A stretch of 64,000 nt of DNA from Nocardioides islandensis (GTDB lineage: Bacteria; Actinomycetota; Actinomycetes; Propionibacteriales; Nocardioidaceae). A program made the position numbers and the translations under genes. Shown in pieces: positions 18,864-25,956 of this stretch. Positions within the stretch are counted from its first letter, which is position 1. Each line of letters opens with the position of its first letter. Under the pieces are notes generated by a model. The model saw only the letters and a list, made by a program, of their open reading frames with translations, ran no database searches and was not told the DNA's origin. Location: the NCBI RefSeq assembly GCF_015352455.1, contig NZ_JADKPN010000001.1, positions 682,001 through 746,000 on the forward strand. The letters run 5' to 3'.

Positions 18864-19022
18864 AGGCGTGCCTCCCTATCCCATGGCCTGCTGCGCGCCG
18901 CCCCGTCGGCACCTGGCTGCGTTGTCGTCAGTCGCCATGACTCCGTCATGTCTCCCTCCTCCGCCTTGCCAGGCACTCGACGGGACGACGCTCGCGACGG
19001 CCGAGGATAGGGAGGCACGCCT
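18864..19022. repeat. 159-bp imperfect palindromic element
   Basis: The outer 18 bp (AGGCGTGCCTCCCTATCC at 18864-18881) are repeated exactly as the reverse complement at 19005-19022. Moving inward, CCCGTCG and CCTGGC are mirrored on the other arm, and the exact centre is CATGAC-TCC-GTCATG (18936-18950). All parts share one symmetry centre near 18943, so the whole interval can fold as one long hairpin. It fills the gap between the quinone oxidoreductase and bpa, both on the minus strand. It has no coding capacity of its own. Confidence 0.8.
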
Positions 19023-19034
19023 GATGCGCAGGCT

Positions 19035-20015
19035 TCAGGAGACCGTGAGGAGGACCTTTCCGCGTCCCTCGCCCGACTCCATGAGCGCGTGCGCCTGGGC
19101 GGCGTCGGCCAGCGGGTACGTCGCGCCGACCACCGGCCTGATGGTCCCGTCGGCGACCAGCGGCCACACGTGCTCGACCACCGATGCGCAGATCGCGGAC
19201 TTCCCCTCGACCGGCCGCGACCGCAGCGCCGTGGAGATCACCGCGCCGCGCTTGCGCATCAGCACGCCGACGTCGAGCTCACCCTTGGTGCCGCCCTGCA
19301 TGCCGATGATCACCAGCCGGCCCTCGGTCGCCAGCGCCTCGACGTTCCGGCCGAGGTACTTGGCTCCCATGTTGTCGAGGATGACGTCCGCGCCGTGCCC
19401 GTCGGTCGCGCCGAGCACCTCGGCCACGAAGTCCTGCTCGCGGTAGTCGATGGTGACCTCGGCGCCGAGCTCCTCGCACCAGGCGAGCTTCTCCGCGGAG
19501 CCGCCGGTCGTGATCACCCGCGCGCCCAGCGCCGAGGCGAGCTGGATCGCGAACGAGCCGATGCCGCCGGCGCCGCCGTGCACGAGGAACCAGTCCTCCG
19601 GCTGGAGCCGGGCGATCATGAAGACGTTCGACCAGACGGTGCACGCGACCTCGGGCAGGGCGGCCGCATCCGCGAGCGACACCCCGGCGGGCACGGGCAT
19701 CAGCTGTCCTGCGGGGACCGCGACCTTCTCGGCGTACCCGCCCCCGGCCAGCAGCGCGCAGCACGCGTCGCCGACGTCCCAGCCGGTCACGCCCTCGCCG
19801 ACCGCGGCGACGGTCCCGCTGCACTCGAGCCCGAGGACGTCGGAAGCACCGGGCGGCGGCGGGTAGAACCCCTGCCGTTGCAGCAGGTCCGCCCGGTTGA
19901 TGGCGGTCGCCGCGACGTCGAGGACCACCTGGCCCGGACCCGCTGTGGGGTCGGGTACGTCGGCGAGCTCCAGCACCTCGGGCCCGCCGGGGCCCGACGC
20001 CACGATGGCGCGCAC
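19035..20015 (-). CDS. NADPH:quinone oxidoreductase family protein (zinc-free MDR)
   Basis: A 326-residue medium-chain dehydrogenase/reductase, GTG start. The N-terminal GroES-like domain has GPGGPEVLELADVPDP and AINRADLLQRQGFYPPP; the Rossmann domain has VHGGAGGIGSFAIQLA. The zinc-binding cysteines of alcohol dehydrogenases are absent, as in quinone oxidoreductases of the QOR/TP53I3 type. It should reduce quinones or similar carbonyls with NADPH in the cytosol. A long palindromic element follows its stop. Confidence 0.88.
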   Translation of the reverse strand: MRAIVASGPGGPEVLELADVPDPTAGPGQVVLDVAATAINRADLLQRQGFYPPPPGASDVLGLECSGTVAAVGEGVTGWDVGDACCALLAGGGYAEKVAVPAGQLMPVPAGVSLADAAALPEVACTVWSNVFMIARLQPEDWFLVHGGAGGIGSFAIQLASALGARVITTGGSAEKLAWCEELGAEVTIDYREQDFVAEVLGATDGHGADVILDNMGAKYLGRNVEALATEGRLVIIGMQGGTKGELDVGVLMRKRGAVISTALRSRPVEGKSAICASVVEHVWPLVADGTIRPVVGATYPLADAAQAHALMESGEGRGKVLLTVS

Positions 20016-20110
20016 CTAGTGGTCACCACCAGGTACGGCGGCGCTCCGGCGCCTTGCGATGCGCGCACCCGGAGCACGGGTCACGCGCGACGTACGCCTG
20101 GCGGCAACCA

Positions 20111-20434
20111 CTAGTCGTCGAACGCGTCGTCGGTGTGGTCGACCGTGCTGTCGTCGGGGACCTCGTCGTCGATGTCGACCGGGTCGGGCGCCGTCGACGG
20201 GCGGTCCCAGCCCTCGGCCAGTGCCTGGGCTCGTGCGGCGAGCTTCTCCACGCCGACGGGGTCGGCCTCCTGGAGGCCGGCGGCGTAGCCCAGCAGGTAG
20301 GTGCTGATCGGCGCGGCTTTCCTGACCACGTTGTCCGCCACGACCTTCGCCAGGTCCAGCACCAGTCCCTCGTCCACCTCGGTGTCGATGTCGAGGACGT
20401 CGCACAGCTCGTCGATCCAGTCGTGCAGGTTCAC
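20111..20434 (-). CDS. DUF6457-type small protein beside mobA
   Basis: A 107-residue acidic cytosolic protein with a GTG start. It opens with LHDWIDELCDVLDI, continues with helical VDEGLVLDLAKVVADNVVRKAAPISTYLLGYAAGL, and ends in a disordered Asp-rich tail (DDEVPDDSTVDHTDDAFDD). I recognise the pattern as the small domain commonly encoded next to, or fused to, molybdopterin-guanine dinucleotide proteins in actinobacteria. Here it lies 30 bp after a MobA-like gene on the same strand, so a role in molybdenum cofactor delivery is likely but unproven. Confidence 0.7.
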   Translation of the reverse strand: MNLHDWIDELCDVLDIDTEVDEGLVLDLAKVVADNVVRKAAPISTYLLGYAAGLQEADPVGVEKLAARAQALAEGWDRPSTAPDPVDIDDEVPDDSTVDHTDDAFDD

Positions 20435-20464
20435 GGGCCCATCATGCTCACCTCGGCGGGACCT

Positions 20465-21079
20465 TCAAGCCCCCGGGTCACTCCTGGCGGTGATGTCGCC
20501 CGGAACGTCGACGTCCTGGGCCTCCTCGCCGAGGGCGGGTACGTCGGCCAGGTCCAGCCGCGCCCACAGGTCCCGCACCGCCGCGCCCTCGGTCCGCTCC
20601 GGCCGCACGGCCTCCAGCGCGTCCGCCCGGACCGCCATCGCCAGGTGCCGTCGCCCCCCGTCGGTGAGCACCGCGCCGTCGTACCCCTCCACCCCCTCGA
20701 CCAGCCGCGCCACCGTCCCCGCGGTCACCCCCGGCATGTCCACCGCCAGCACGACGATCGGGGTAGTCCGGTGTGTTTGGGCTGTCTCCGACGGCGAACC
20801 ACGACCCAAACGCACCGGAGTATCCCGCCACAGCGCGTCCAGACCCGCGTACGTCGCGGCGACCGGTCCGCCGTACGCCGGCGACTCGCGGGTCCACAGG
20901 AGCGGGACGGGGGACGCGACCGGGCGTTCGTCGCCGACGACCACCACGGCCGAGGCGCCGGCGACGGCGGACAGGGCACGGTCGAGGAGCGAGCGGCCGG
21001 CCACCTGGACGGCGGCCTTGTCGCGGCCGCCGAGCCGGGTACCCCGGCCGCCGGCCAGCACGATGGCGACGTACGGCAC
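20465..21079 (-). CDS. mobA: MobA-like molybdenum cofactor guanylyltransferase with palindromic in-frame insert
   Basis: A 204-residue nucleotidyltransferase starting at GTG 21079. LAGGRGTRLGGRDKA (about 9-22) is the nucleotide-binding loop with its Lys, and VDMPGV (about 113-118) is the metal-binding Asp motif. MobA attaches GMP to molybdopterin in the cytosol. Residues about 86-107 (from DTPVRLG to QTHRTTP) have no counterpart in the usual MobA layout and are encoded by a 66-bp palindrome with unusually T-rich codons. The domain is otherwise complete, so the gene may still work. An alternative is another MobA-like NTP transferase such as MocA. The small DUF6457 gene follows. Confidence 0.78.
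   Translation of the reverse strand: MPYVAIVLAGGRGTRLGGRDKAAVQVAGRSLLDRALSAVAGASAVVVVGDERPVASPVPLLWTRESPAYGGPVAATYAGLDALWRDTPVRLGRGSPSETAQTHRTTPIVVLAVDMPGVTAGTVARLVEGVEGYDGAVLTDGGRRHLAMAVRADALEAVRPERTEGAAVRDLWARLDLADVPALGEEAQDVDVPGDITARSDPGA
20761..20826. repeat. 66-bp palindromic element inside the mobA-like gene
   Basis: Arms 20767-20781 (TCCGGTGTGTTTGGG) and 20805-20819 (CCCAAACGCACCGGA) pair at 14 of 15 positions, and the flanks GGGTA and TATCCC extend the symmetry. The interval is exactly 22 codons long and keeps the mobA frame. Its codons (TTG, GGT, CGT, GGT) differ from the GC3-rich surroundings, which suggests it was inserted. Confidence 0.75.
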
Positions 21080-21127
21080 CCCAGGAGTCTCGCGCACGGG
21101 CAGACGGGGACGGGCAGACTGGTCGTC

Positions 21128-21883
21128 ATGCGCGTCACCCTCGTCCAGGAAGCCTCGACCCTCGACCCCGCCGAGAACCGTGACCGGCTGGAGGGGCTGA
21201 CACCCGAGGGCAGCGACCTGGTGGTGTTCCCCGAGGCCTTCGCGCGCGACTTCGGCGAGCCCGGCGCCGACCTCAGCGCAGCGGCCGAGTCGGTCGACGG
21301 GCCGTTCGCCACCGAGGTGGAGCGGGTCGCCAAGGAGCGCGGCACGACGGTGCTCGCCGGCATGTTCGAGGCGGCCGACGACCCGAAGCGGCCGGTGAAC
21401 ACCCTGGTGCTGCGCGGGGCTGCGCGGGCCGACTACCGCAAGATCCACCTGTACGACTCGTTCGGCTACCGCGAGTCCGACAGCGTGACCGCGGGTCCAC
21501 TGACCACGACCGTCGTCGACCTGGCGGGGTTCCGGCTGGGCCTGATGACCTGCTACGACCTGCGCTTCCCCGAGCTCGCCCGGGCGCTGGTCGCCGACGG
21601 CGCCGACGTGCTCGTCGTCCCCGCCGCGTGGGTGGCCGGCCCGCGCAAGGTCGACCACTGGACCACGCTGGCCCGCGCCCGCGCGATCGAGAACACGGCG
21701 TACGTCGTGGCCGTCGGCCAGCCCGCTCCCCGGTACACCGGCCACTCGATCGTCGTCGACCCGCTCGGCGAGGTGCTGGCCGAGGCGGGGCAGGACGCGA
21801 CGACCCTCACCGTCGACCTCGACCCGGACGTGGTGGCCGCGGCGCGACGCACCAATCCCTCCCTGGCGAACCGGCGTCTGTGA
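21128..21883 (+). CDS. Carbon-nitrogen hydrolase (nitrilase superfamily amidase)
   Basis: A 251-residue single-domain enzyme with the full Glu-Lys-Cys triad: VVFPEAF (Glu36), YRKIHLYDSFGYRES (Lys105) and LMTCYDLRFPE (Cys142). The sequence after the Lys and the CYDLRFPE block resemble the branch that includes deaminated-glutathione amidase and omega-amidase, which repair or recycle side-reaction products. It lies divergent from the mobA-like gene. CAGACT, a near match to a -10, lies 8 nt before the ATG, and no ribosome site is seen, so the mRNA may be leaderless. Confidence 0.85.
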   Translation: MRVTLVQEASTLDPAENRDRLEGLTPEGSDLVVFPEAFARDFGEPGADLSAAAESVDGPFATEVERVAKERGTTVLAGMFEAADDPKRPVNTLVLRGAARADYRKIHLYDSFGYRESDSVTAGPLTTTVVDLAGFRLGLMTCYDLRFPELARALVADGADVLVVPAAWVAGPRKVDHWTTLARARAIENTAYVVAVGQPAPRYTGHSIVVDPLGEVLAEAGQDATTLTVDLDPDVVAAARRTNPSLANRRL

Positions 21884-21903
21884 CGCCCCGACCGACCACC
21901 GGC

Positions 21904-21909
21904 TAGCCT
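21904..21909 (+). promoter_or_regulatory. TAGCCT -10 box of the membrane-protein gene
   Basis: TAGCCT lies 9 nt before the GTG start with no ribosome site in between, giving a probable leaderless transcript. Confidence 0.5.
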
Positions 21910-21917
21910 TCGCGCCC

Positions 21918-22961
21918 GTGTCCACGACCGCCCCCCGTCGCCGCGCCGAGCGGCCCAGCCGGCGCTCCCGGCTGCGTCCGGGGCGCCGTGCCGGGCTGAC
22001 GTTGTGGCTGCTGATCCTGCTCGGTGGTCTGGTCGCGCTCGGGGTCGCCGCGGCGCCCGACCCTCCGCCGTACGTCGGCGAGGCCGGCGGCGTCGCCATC
22101 GCGGTCGCCTTCACCGCGGGCCTGGTGTCGCGGACCGGCGGACGGACGTTCGTGTACGGCGGCCTCGCACTCGGCCTCGGTGTCGCCGCGGTGGTGGCCG
22201 ACGAGCCGATGCTGCGCACCGGGGCCGCCCTGATGACCTGCGTGGTCACCGCGGTCTTCGCGGTGATGGTGACCGTGCCGGCGGTGACGGTGCTGCAGGC
22301 GGTGCGCGAGGCGGTGGTCGCGATGCTGGTCGGGCTCGTGGGCGCGGCCGGGGTCGTCGGTCTCGAGCCGACGCTCAGCCTGAGCCGGTTCGCGTACACC
22401 ACGCTGGCCGCGTCGCTCGTCCTGTGCCTGCTCGTGGTGTTCCGCCTGGGCGCGGGTCTGCACGGCCTGGGGCGGCGCGGGCTGCTGGTCGTGGTGACCG
22501 GCAGCGTGCTGCTCGCGGTGACGCTGGCCTACGCGGAGGTGCTGCGCCGGTACGGCGCCCCGGACCTGGTCGACGCCCTGCTCGACGGCCGCCGGTGGGC
22601 GCTGGACAACCTCGAGGGCGCCCCGCGGCCGGTGCAGGCGCTGCTGGGCGTGCCGGCGATCGTCTGGGGCACCCACATGCGCGCCCGCCGCCGCCAGGGC
22701 TGGTGGGTGTGCGCGTTCGGCGTGACCGCCGCCGCCCAGGTGACGCACACGTTCCTGGACCCGTCGCTGACCCTGCTGAACGCCGGCCTCACCACGGCGT
22801 ACTCCCTCGTCGTCGGCGTCCTCCTCGGCATCGTCATCATCCGGCTGGACCTCCTCGTCACCGGCGACGGCCGCCGGCGGGCCCACGGTCGCCGCGCCCG
22901 CACCGAGGACAGCGGCTCCTCGCTGCGCCCCGAGCCGGGCCGCACGCAGCCACTCTTGTAG
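21918..22961 (+). CDS. Multi-pass membrane protein of unknown function
   Basis: A 347-residue protein with a very basic N-terminus (RRRAERPSRRSRLRPGRR) and about eight hydrophobic helices between residues 27 and 310. One loop of about 50 residues (around 205-250, with LDGRRWALDNLEG) separates two helix groups. The tail is hydrophilic and Arg-rich. I recognise no family motif. It starts at GTG directly after a -10 box. Its TAG stop forms part of the -10 box of the following biotinyl-protein gene, so the two genes are packed but separately promoted. Confidence 0.8.
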   Translation: MSTTAPRRRAERPSRRSRLRPGRRAGLTLWLLILLGGLVALGVAAAPDPPPYVGEAGGVAIAVAFTAGLVSRTGGRTFVYGGLALGLGVAAVVADEPMLRTGAALMTCVVTAVFAVMVTVPAVTVLQAVREAVVAMLVGLVGAAGVVGLEPTLSLSRFAYTTLAASLVLCLLVVFRLGAGLHGLGRRGLLVVVTGSVLLAVTLAYAEVLRRYGAPDLVDALLDGRRWALDNLEGAPRPVQALLGVPAIVWGTHMRARRRQGWWVCAFGVTAAAQVTHTFLDPSLTLLNAGLTTAYSLVVGVLLGIVIIRLDLLVTGDGRRRAHGRRARTEDSGSSLRPEPGRTQPLL

Positions 22962-22964
22962 GTT
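22959..22964 (+). promoter_or_regulatory. TAGGTT -10 box overlapping the upstream stop codon
   Basis: TAGGTT begins with the TAG stop of the membrane-protein gene and ends 8 nt before the GTG of the biotinyl protein, the same spacing as other leaderless starts in the window. Confidence 0.5.
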
Positions 22965-22971
22965 CGGACCC

Positions 22972-23202
22972 GTGGCCAGGGAGCAGCGCGTCGAGATCCT
23001 CGCGGAGATGGTCGCGAACGTCATCGAGCTCGTCGTCGAGGTCGGCGACGCGGTCGCCGTGGGCGACACGGTGATCCTGCTGGAGTCGATGAAGATGGAG
23101 ATCCCGGTCATCTCCGAGCACACGGGCACGGTCAGCGCCCTCAAGGTCGCCGCCGGGGACGTCGTCCAGGAGGGCGACCCGCTCGTCGAGCTGACCTTCT
23201 AG
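22972..23202 (+). CDS. Biotin/lipoyl-binding carrier protein (BCCP-like)
   Basis: A 76-residue protein consisting only of the biotinyl domain. The modification site is ESMKMEIPV with Lys41, and the flanking strands (VEVGDAVAVGDTVILL and GDVVQEGDPLVELTF) form the hammerhead fold. In cells it should carry carboxybiotin as the free-standing carrier of a biotin-dependent acyl-CoA carboxylase or a similar enzyme. The carboxylase subunits are not nearby, so its partner is unknown. GTG start. A tRNA-Ser gene follows 26 bp later. Confidence 0.9.
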   Translation: MAREQRVEILAEMVANVIELVVEVGDAVAVGDTVILLESMKMEIPVISEHTGTVSALKVAAGDVVQEGDPLVELTF

Positions 23203-23228
23203 ACTCACCGAGTCCGCGGCGCGGACAC

Positions 23229-23320
23229 GGAGGGGTGCCGGAGTGGCCGATCGGAACCGCCTTGAAAGCGGTCGCTGGCAGAGATGTCAGCCGCGGGTTC
23301 GAATCCCGCCCCCTCTGCCA
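23229..23320 (+). tRNA. tRNA-Ser (anticodon TGA)
   Basis: A type II tRNA with a long variable arm, decoding UCA-type codons; the anticodon TGA lies in CCTTGAAAG. The T arm is GCGGG-TTCGAAT-CCCGC, and the acceptor arms are GGAGGGG and CCCCTCT followed by G and an encoded CCA. The first acceptor pair is G-T rather than G-C. A TAGACT box at 23200-23205 may be its -10. Confidence 0.95.
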
Positions 23321-23325
23321 CGTCC

Positions 23326-23685
23326 CTACTCGGAGCCGCCGATCTCCAGCTCCACCTCGTCGTAGGCGAGGTCGTGCTCGCGCTGCAGGTGGTGGTCGAT
23401 GTCGGCGAGCAGCCGCTTGAGGCCGTCGCGCACCTCGTCGACGTCCGGGTGCTCCAGCACCATCGGGCCGAACTCCGCCAGCCGGCGCAGCAACACCGCG
23501 CGCTCGCGGGCCGACCGGCCGTGGCGGGCGGAGAGCCAGCTGTCGTCGGGGTGCTGGCGCTCACGCTGGAGCACGTCGCGCACCGGGACCATGCCGCGCC
23601 GTACGGTCCACCGCCAGCTGGTCGCGTCCGTGGGCGCGTCGAGGGCGTCGTGGAGCCCGGCAAGGGCGGCGGCAGCGTGGGTCAT
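23326..23685 (-). CDS. Conserved-looking hypothetical protein, helical
   Basis: A 119-residue cytosolic protein predicted to be mostly helical, rich in Arg, His and acidic residues. Visible pieces are WRWTVRRGMVPVRDVL, SARERAVLLRRLAEFGPMVL and a C-terminal DIDHHLQREHDLAYDEVELEIGG. The HHxxxxH pattern near the end is suggestive of metal binding but not enough for a family call. GC3-rich codon use supports coding. It converges on the tRNA-Ser gene and is divergent from the PH-like membrane protein. Function unknown. Confidence 0.7.
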   Translation of the reverse strand: MTHAAAALAGLHDALDAPTDATSWRWTVRRGMVPVRDVLQRERQHPDDSWLSARHGRSARERAVLLRRLAEFGPMVLEHPDVDEVRDGLKRLLADIDHHLQREHDLAYDEVELEIGGSE

Positions 23686-23824
23686 TGGGGGGCCTCCGCG
23701 AGCAGGCGTCTGAAGCGGTGACTGGGGCTATGAGTCTCGCTCGGCACCCACCGTCCGGACAAGGCGCGTGGGCGAACTCGGCAAGAATTGCGGTAATCGC
23801 GTCCTCTCGCGGTTGAATCCGCGC

Positions 23825-24271
23825 GTGGACGGCGTCACCGAGTACCGCTTGGCGCCCGCCGTCGTGCTCCGCGTGGCCGGTGCGGCGCTGGTGGGCGTCG
23901 CCGTGCTCGTAGTGCTGCTGTCGGTCGTCACGGGTCTGGCCGGCTGGCCGTTCTGGCCGGTGGCCCTGGTCGCGCTCGTGGGGCTCGGCGTGATCGCCGG
24001 AGGGGTGTGGTGGGCCACCCGGAGGACGTACGTCGTCCGCCTGGACGCGCTCGGGTACGACGTCCGCCTGGTCCGGGGCGCCGGGGCCAAGCGCGCCCGC
24101 TGGGTCGACGTGGCCGAGGTGGCGACCGCCGAGGTGCACCGCTCGCCGGCGCTGGTCGTGTCGCTGCGGGACGGGCGGACGACGACCATCCCCGTGGCCC
24201 TGCTGGCCGGCGACCGCGACGAGTTCGCCAACCGCCTCCGCACGCTGCTCCAGCAGGCCCGACGCGCCTGA
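23825..24271 (+). CDS. Small membrane protein with PH-like domain
   Basis: About 148 residues from GTG 23825; a longer frame from GTG 23768 adds 19 residues whose codons look non-coding. Two hydrophobic helices (about 10-60) are followed by RRTYVVRLDALGYDVRLVRG and a strand-rich region with WVDVAEV, LVVSLRDGRTTTIPV and a final helix. That is the layout of bacterial two-helix proteins carrying a PH-like or YdbT-type domain. No enzymatic motif is seen. It stands alone, with a serine tRNA gene downstream. Confidence 0.7.
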   Translation: MDGVTEYRLAPAVVLRVAGAALVGVAVLVVLLSVVTGLAGWPFWPVALVALVGLGVIAGGVWWATRRTYVVRLDALGYDVRLVRGAGAKRARWVDVAEVATAEVHRSPALVVSLRDGRTTTIPVALLAGDRDEFANRLRTLLQQARRA

Positions 24272-24296
24272 TTCGGCGTGCGCCGACCGGTCCTTG

Positions 24297-24302
24297 TAGC
24301 CT
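24297..24302 (+). promoter_or_regulatory. TAGCCT -10 box of tRNA-Ser(GCT)
   Basis: TAGCCT lies 13 nt before the mature tRNA 5' end, which fits a short 5' leader removed by RNase P. Confidence 0.5.
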
Positions 24303-24315
24303 GTCTGCGCGTTGA

Positions 24316-24404
24316 GGAGGCGTCGCCTAGTCCGGTCTATGGCGCCCGCCTGCTAAGCGGGTTGAGGGTCAAACCTCTCGCGGGTTCAAATCCCGCCGCC
24401 TCCG
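24316..24404 (+). tRNA. tRNA-Ser (anticodon GCT)
   Basis: A type II tRNA for AGC/AGU codons; the anticodon GCT lies in CCTGCTAAG, with a long variable arm. Acceptor arms GGAGGCG and CGCCTCC pair fully, and the T arm is GCGGG-TTCAAAT-CCCGC. The genome continues GCCG, so CCA is not encoded and must be added. Confidence 0.95.
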
Positions 24405-24482
24405 CCGACGAGTCGGTCCTCCCAGCCCGGTTGACGGGGCTGTCCGAGGGCCGACTCGGGCGCGCGCCGACCGGACTGCAGA

Positions 24483-24499
24483 AACTTGCATTGCAAGTT
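24483..24499. promoter_or_regulatory. 17-bp perfect palindrome upstream of the exported-peptide gene
   Basis: AACTTGCATTGCAAGTT is a perfect 8-1-8 palindrome in a GC-rich setting, 94 bp before the peptide start codon and downstream of tRNA-Ser(GCT). It is AT-rich relative to its surroundings, as operators often are. The neighbouring LuxR/TrmB-type regulator is the natural candidate to bind it. Confidence 0.55.
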
Positions 24500-24593
24500 C
24501 ATGAGCCAGGCCTGGGGCTGACTAGACCAGCCGGGTCCAGCAGACTGACGGTTCGGAGGGCGGTCCCGGACACACGAAGGTGGGAGCACACGG

Positions 24594-24728
24594 ATGAGAC
24601 TTATTCGCAAGGCGGCGATCCTCGCGGCAGCGGCCGCGATGACGATCGGTGTCGGAGTGAGCTCTCCGGCGAGCGCGCAGGACACCGGGTGGGACTGCCC
24701 CGGCTGCAGCGCCAGGATCGGCCACTGA
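24594..24728 (+). CDS. Small exported peptide (44-residue precursor)
   Basis: The frame MRLIRKAAILAAAAAM... encodes a basic N-terminus, a long Ala-rich hydrophobic core and an Ala-x-Ala cleavage site (SPASA) at about residue 28. The predicted mature peptide is only QDTGWDCPGCSARIGH, 16 residues with a Cys-Pro-Gly-Cys motif. A strong intrinsic terminator follows. The gene is too short for normal ORF calling, but signal peptide, start region (GGTGGGAGCACACGG) and terminator agree. It is convergent with a regulator gene. It could be a signalling peptide, a precursor of a modified peptide, or a small redox-active secreted peptide. No modifying enzyme lies nearby. Confidence 0.65.
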   Translation: MRLIRKAAILAAAAAMTIGVGVSSPASAQDTGWDCPGCSARIGH

Positions 24729-24828
24729 CACCACCGGGCAGCATCACAACTCCACACGCTTGAGACGGGAGACCCGGCCGCCCCCCATGGCCGGCCTCCT
24801 CATGGCCACCCCCCCGGCCTGTCTCATG

Positions 24829-24861
24829 AACGAGGGCAGTGCCATGGGCGCTGCCCTCGTT
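24829..24861 (+). terminator. Intrinsic terminator after the exported-peptide gene
   Basis: AACGAGGGCAG and CTGCCCTCGTT form a perfect 11-bp stem around an 11-nt loop and run into TATATTT, the only U-rich terminator I noticed in the window. A further 66-nt structured stretch lies upstream, bounded by TGAGAC (24761-24766) and GTCTCA (24821-24826). Confidence 0.8.
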
Positions 24862-24890
24862 ATATTTCCCGCCGTACGGCGAGACCGGGG

Positions 24891-25910
24891 CTAGGACTCC
24901 GAGCCTCCGCCCTTGGGCTCGTTGCCGGAGATGCCCAGCCGGCCCATCGTGTAGCCGAGCTGGAAGCGGGTCTCGGCTTCGTACTCGTCCTTGAGGTCGG
25001 CGATGTACCCGGCGTACGTGCGGGGGCTGACGCCCAGCCGCTTGGCGCTGGCCGGGTCGGCGTGGCCCTCGATGAGCATCCGGATGGTCATCTGGCGCTG
25101 CTCCAGCGCGATGTCGCGCTGGTCGGCGCTGCCGCGGTTGGTGAACGGGCGACCGCGCTCCCAGGTGCGCTCGAACATGTCGACGAGGTAGGCCAGCAGG
25201 TTCGGCTCGCGGATCACCATCGCGGTCGCAGGGCCGCCGGCTCCGGGGATCACCGCGATCCGGCGGTCGATGATGATGATGCGGTTGAAGAACTCGTCGA
25301 GCGTGCGCACCTCGGCGCCCAGCTCGGTGACCAGCGCGACGTACTTGTGCGTGGTGGTGCTCCGCCGCGCGCTGTGCTGGTAGAGCGTGCGCATCCGTAC
25401 GCCGCGCTCGAGCGCGGCCTTGTCGCGGCGGGCGGCCTCGTCGATGGTCGCCCCGTCGCGCAGGCCCTGCGGCTGCGCGGTGAGCAGCTCCTCCTCGGCG
25501 TCGGCGACGCTGGCGACCAGGAAGGCGCCGATCGCATCGGGACCGCGGATCTCGGTCAGCGGGCCGCGGTCGGTGTGGCCGGAGCGCCGCCACGTCTGGG
25601 CCAGCCCGGAGAACGCCCGCGCCCACTGCCCGGACTCGGTGAGGAGCTCGGCCCCGCGCGTGCCCATCGGCGTGACCACCTGGGCCTGGACGGTGCTCGG
25701 GTCGACCGCGTGCCAGAGGTCCTCCGCGCGGTCGAGGGTGACGAGGTTCAGCCGGACGAGGAGGTCGAAGGCGGCCTTCGACTCCGCGTCTCCCGTGATC
25801 CGGGGGTCGTCGTCCTTGATGCCTCCTGAGGTGACGACAACCTCGAACAGCTCCGTTGCGCGAGTCTCGAAGACCGCACGGTCCTCGGGACCGTAGTGCG
25901 GCACCCACAT
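24891..25910 (-). CDS. LuxR-type helix-turn-helix regulator of the TrmB-like kind
   Basis: About 339 residues from the ATG at 25910, preferred over 25940 because AAGGGAAGGGG lies just upstream. The N-terminal part has a region like the degenerate winged-helix of TrmB-like regulators (AAFDLLVRLNLVTLDRAEDLWHAVDP). The middle is a phospholipase-D-like or ligand-sensing segment (GVRMRTLYQHSARRS, AEVRTLDEFFNRIIIIDRRIAVIP). The C-terminus is a LuxR/GerE HTH (MTIRMLIEGHADPASAKRLGVSPRTYAGYIADLKDEYEAETRFQLG; key part ASAKRLGVSPRTYAGYI). This architecture is common among actinobacterial orphan regulators. It converges on the small exported-peptide gene, so the peptide, or something made with it, may be its cue; that is inference. 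Confidence 0.78.
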   Translation of the reverse strand: MWVPHYGPEDRAVFETRATELFEVVVTSGGIKDDDPRITGDAESKAAFDLLVRLNLVTLDRAEDLWHAVDPSTVQAQVVTPMGTRGAELLTESGQWARAFSGLAQTWRRSGHTDRGPLTEIRGPDAIGAFLVASVADAEEELLTAQPQGLRDGATIDEAARRDKAALERGVRMRTLYQHSARRSTTTHKYVALVTELGAEVRTLDEFFNRIIIIDRRIAVIPGAGGPATAMVIREPNLLAYLVDMFERTWERGRPFTNRGSADQRDIALEQRQMTIRMLIEGHADPASAKRLGVSPRTYAGYIADLKDEYEAETRFQLGYTMGRLGISGNEPKGGGSES

Positions 25911-25956
25911 CCCCTTCCCTTGGCCCCCGAACGGGATCATGGCACACCCGGATGTG

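Noticed and set aside
20018..20030. Short palindrome around GTGGTCACCAC upstream of the quinone oxidoreductase
   Set aside because: Too short and common to call an operator; no repeat copy nearby.
24278..24763. 161-residue plus-strand open frame over tRNA-Ser(GCT) and the peptide gene
   Set aside because: It runs through a tRNA and uses a different frame from the signal-peptide gene, which has much better evidence.
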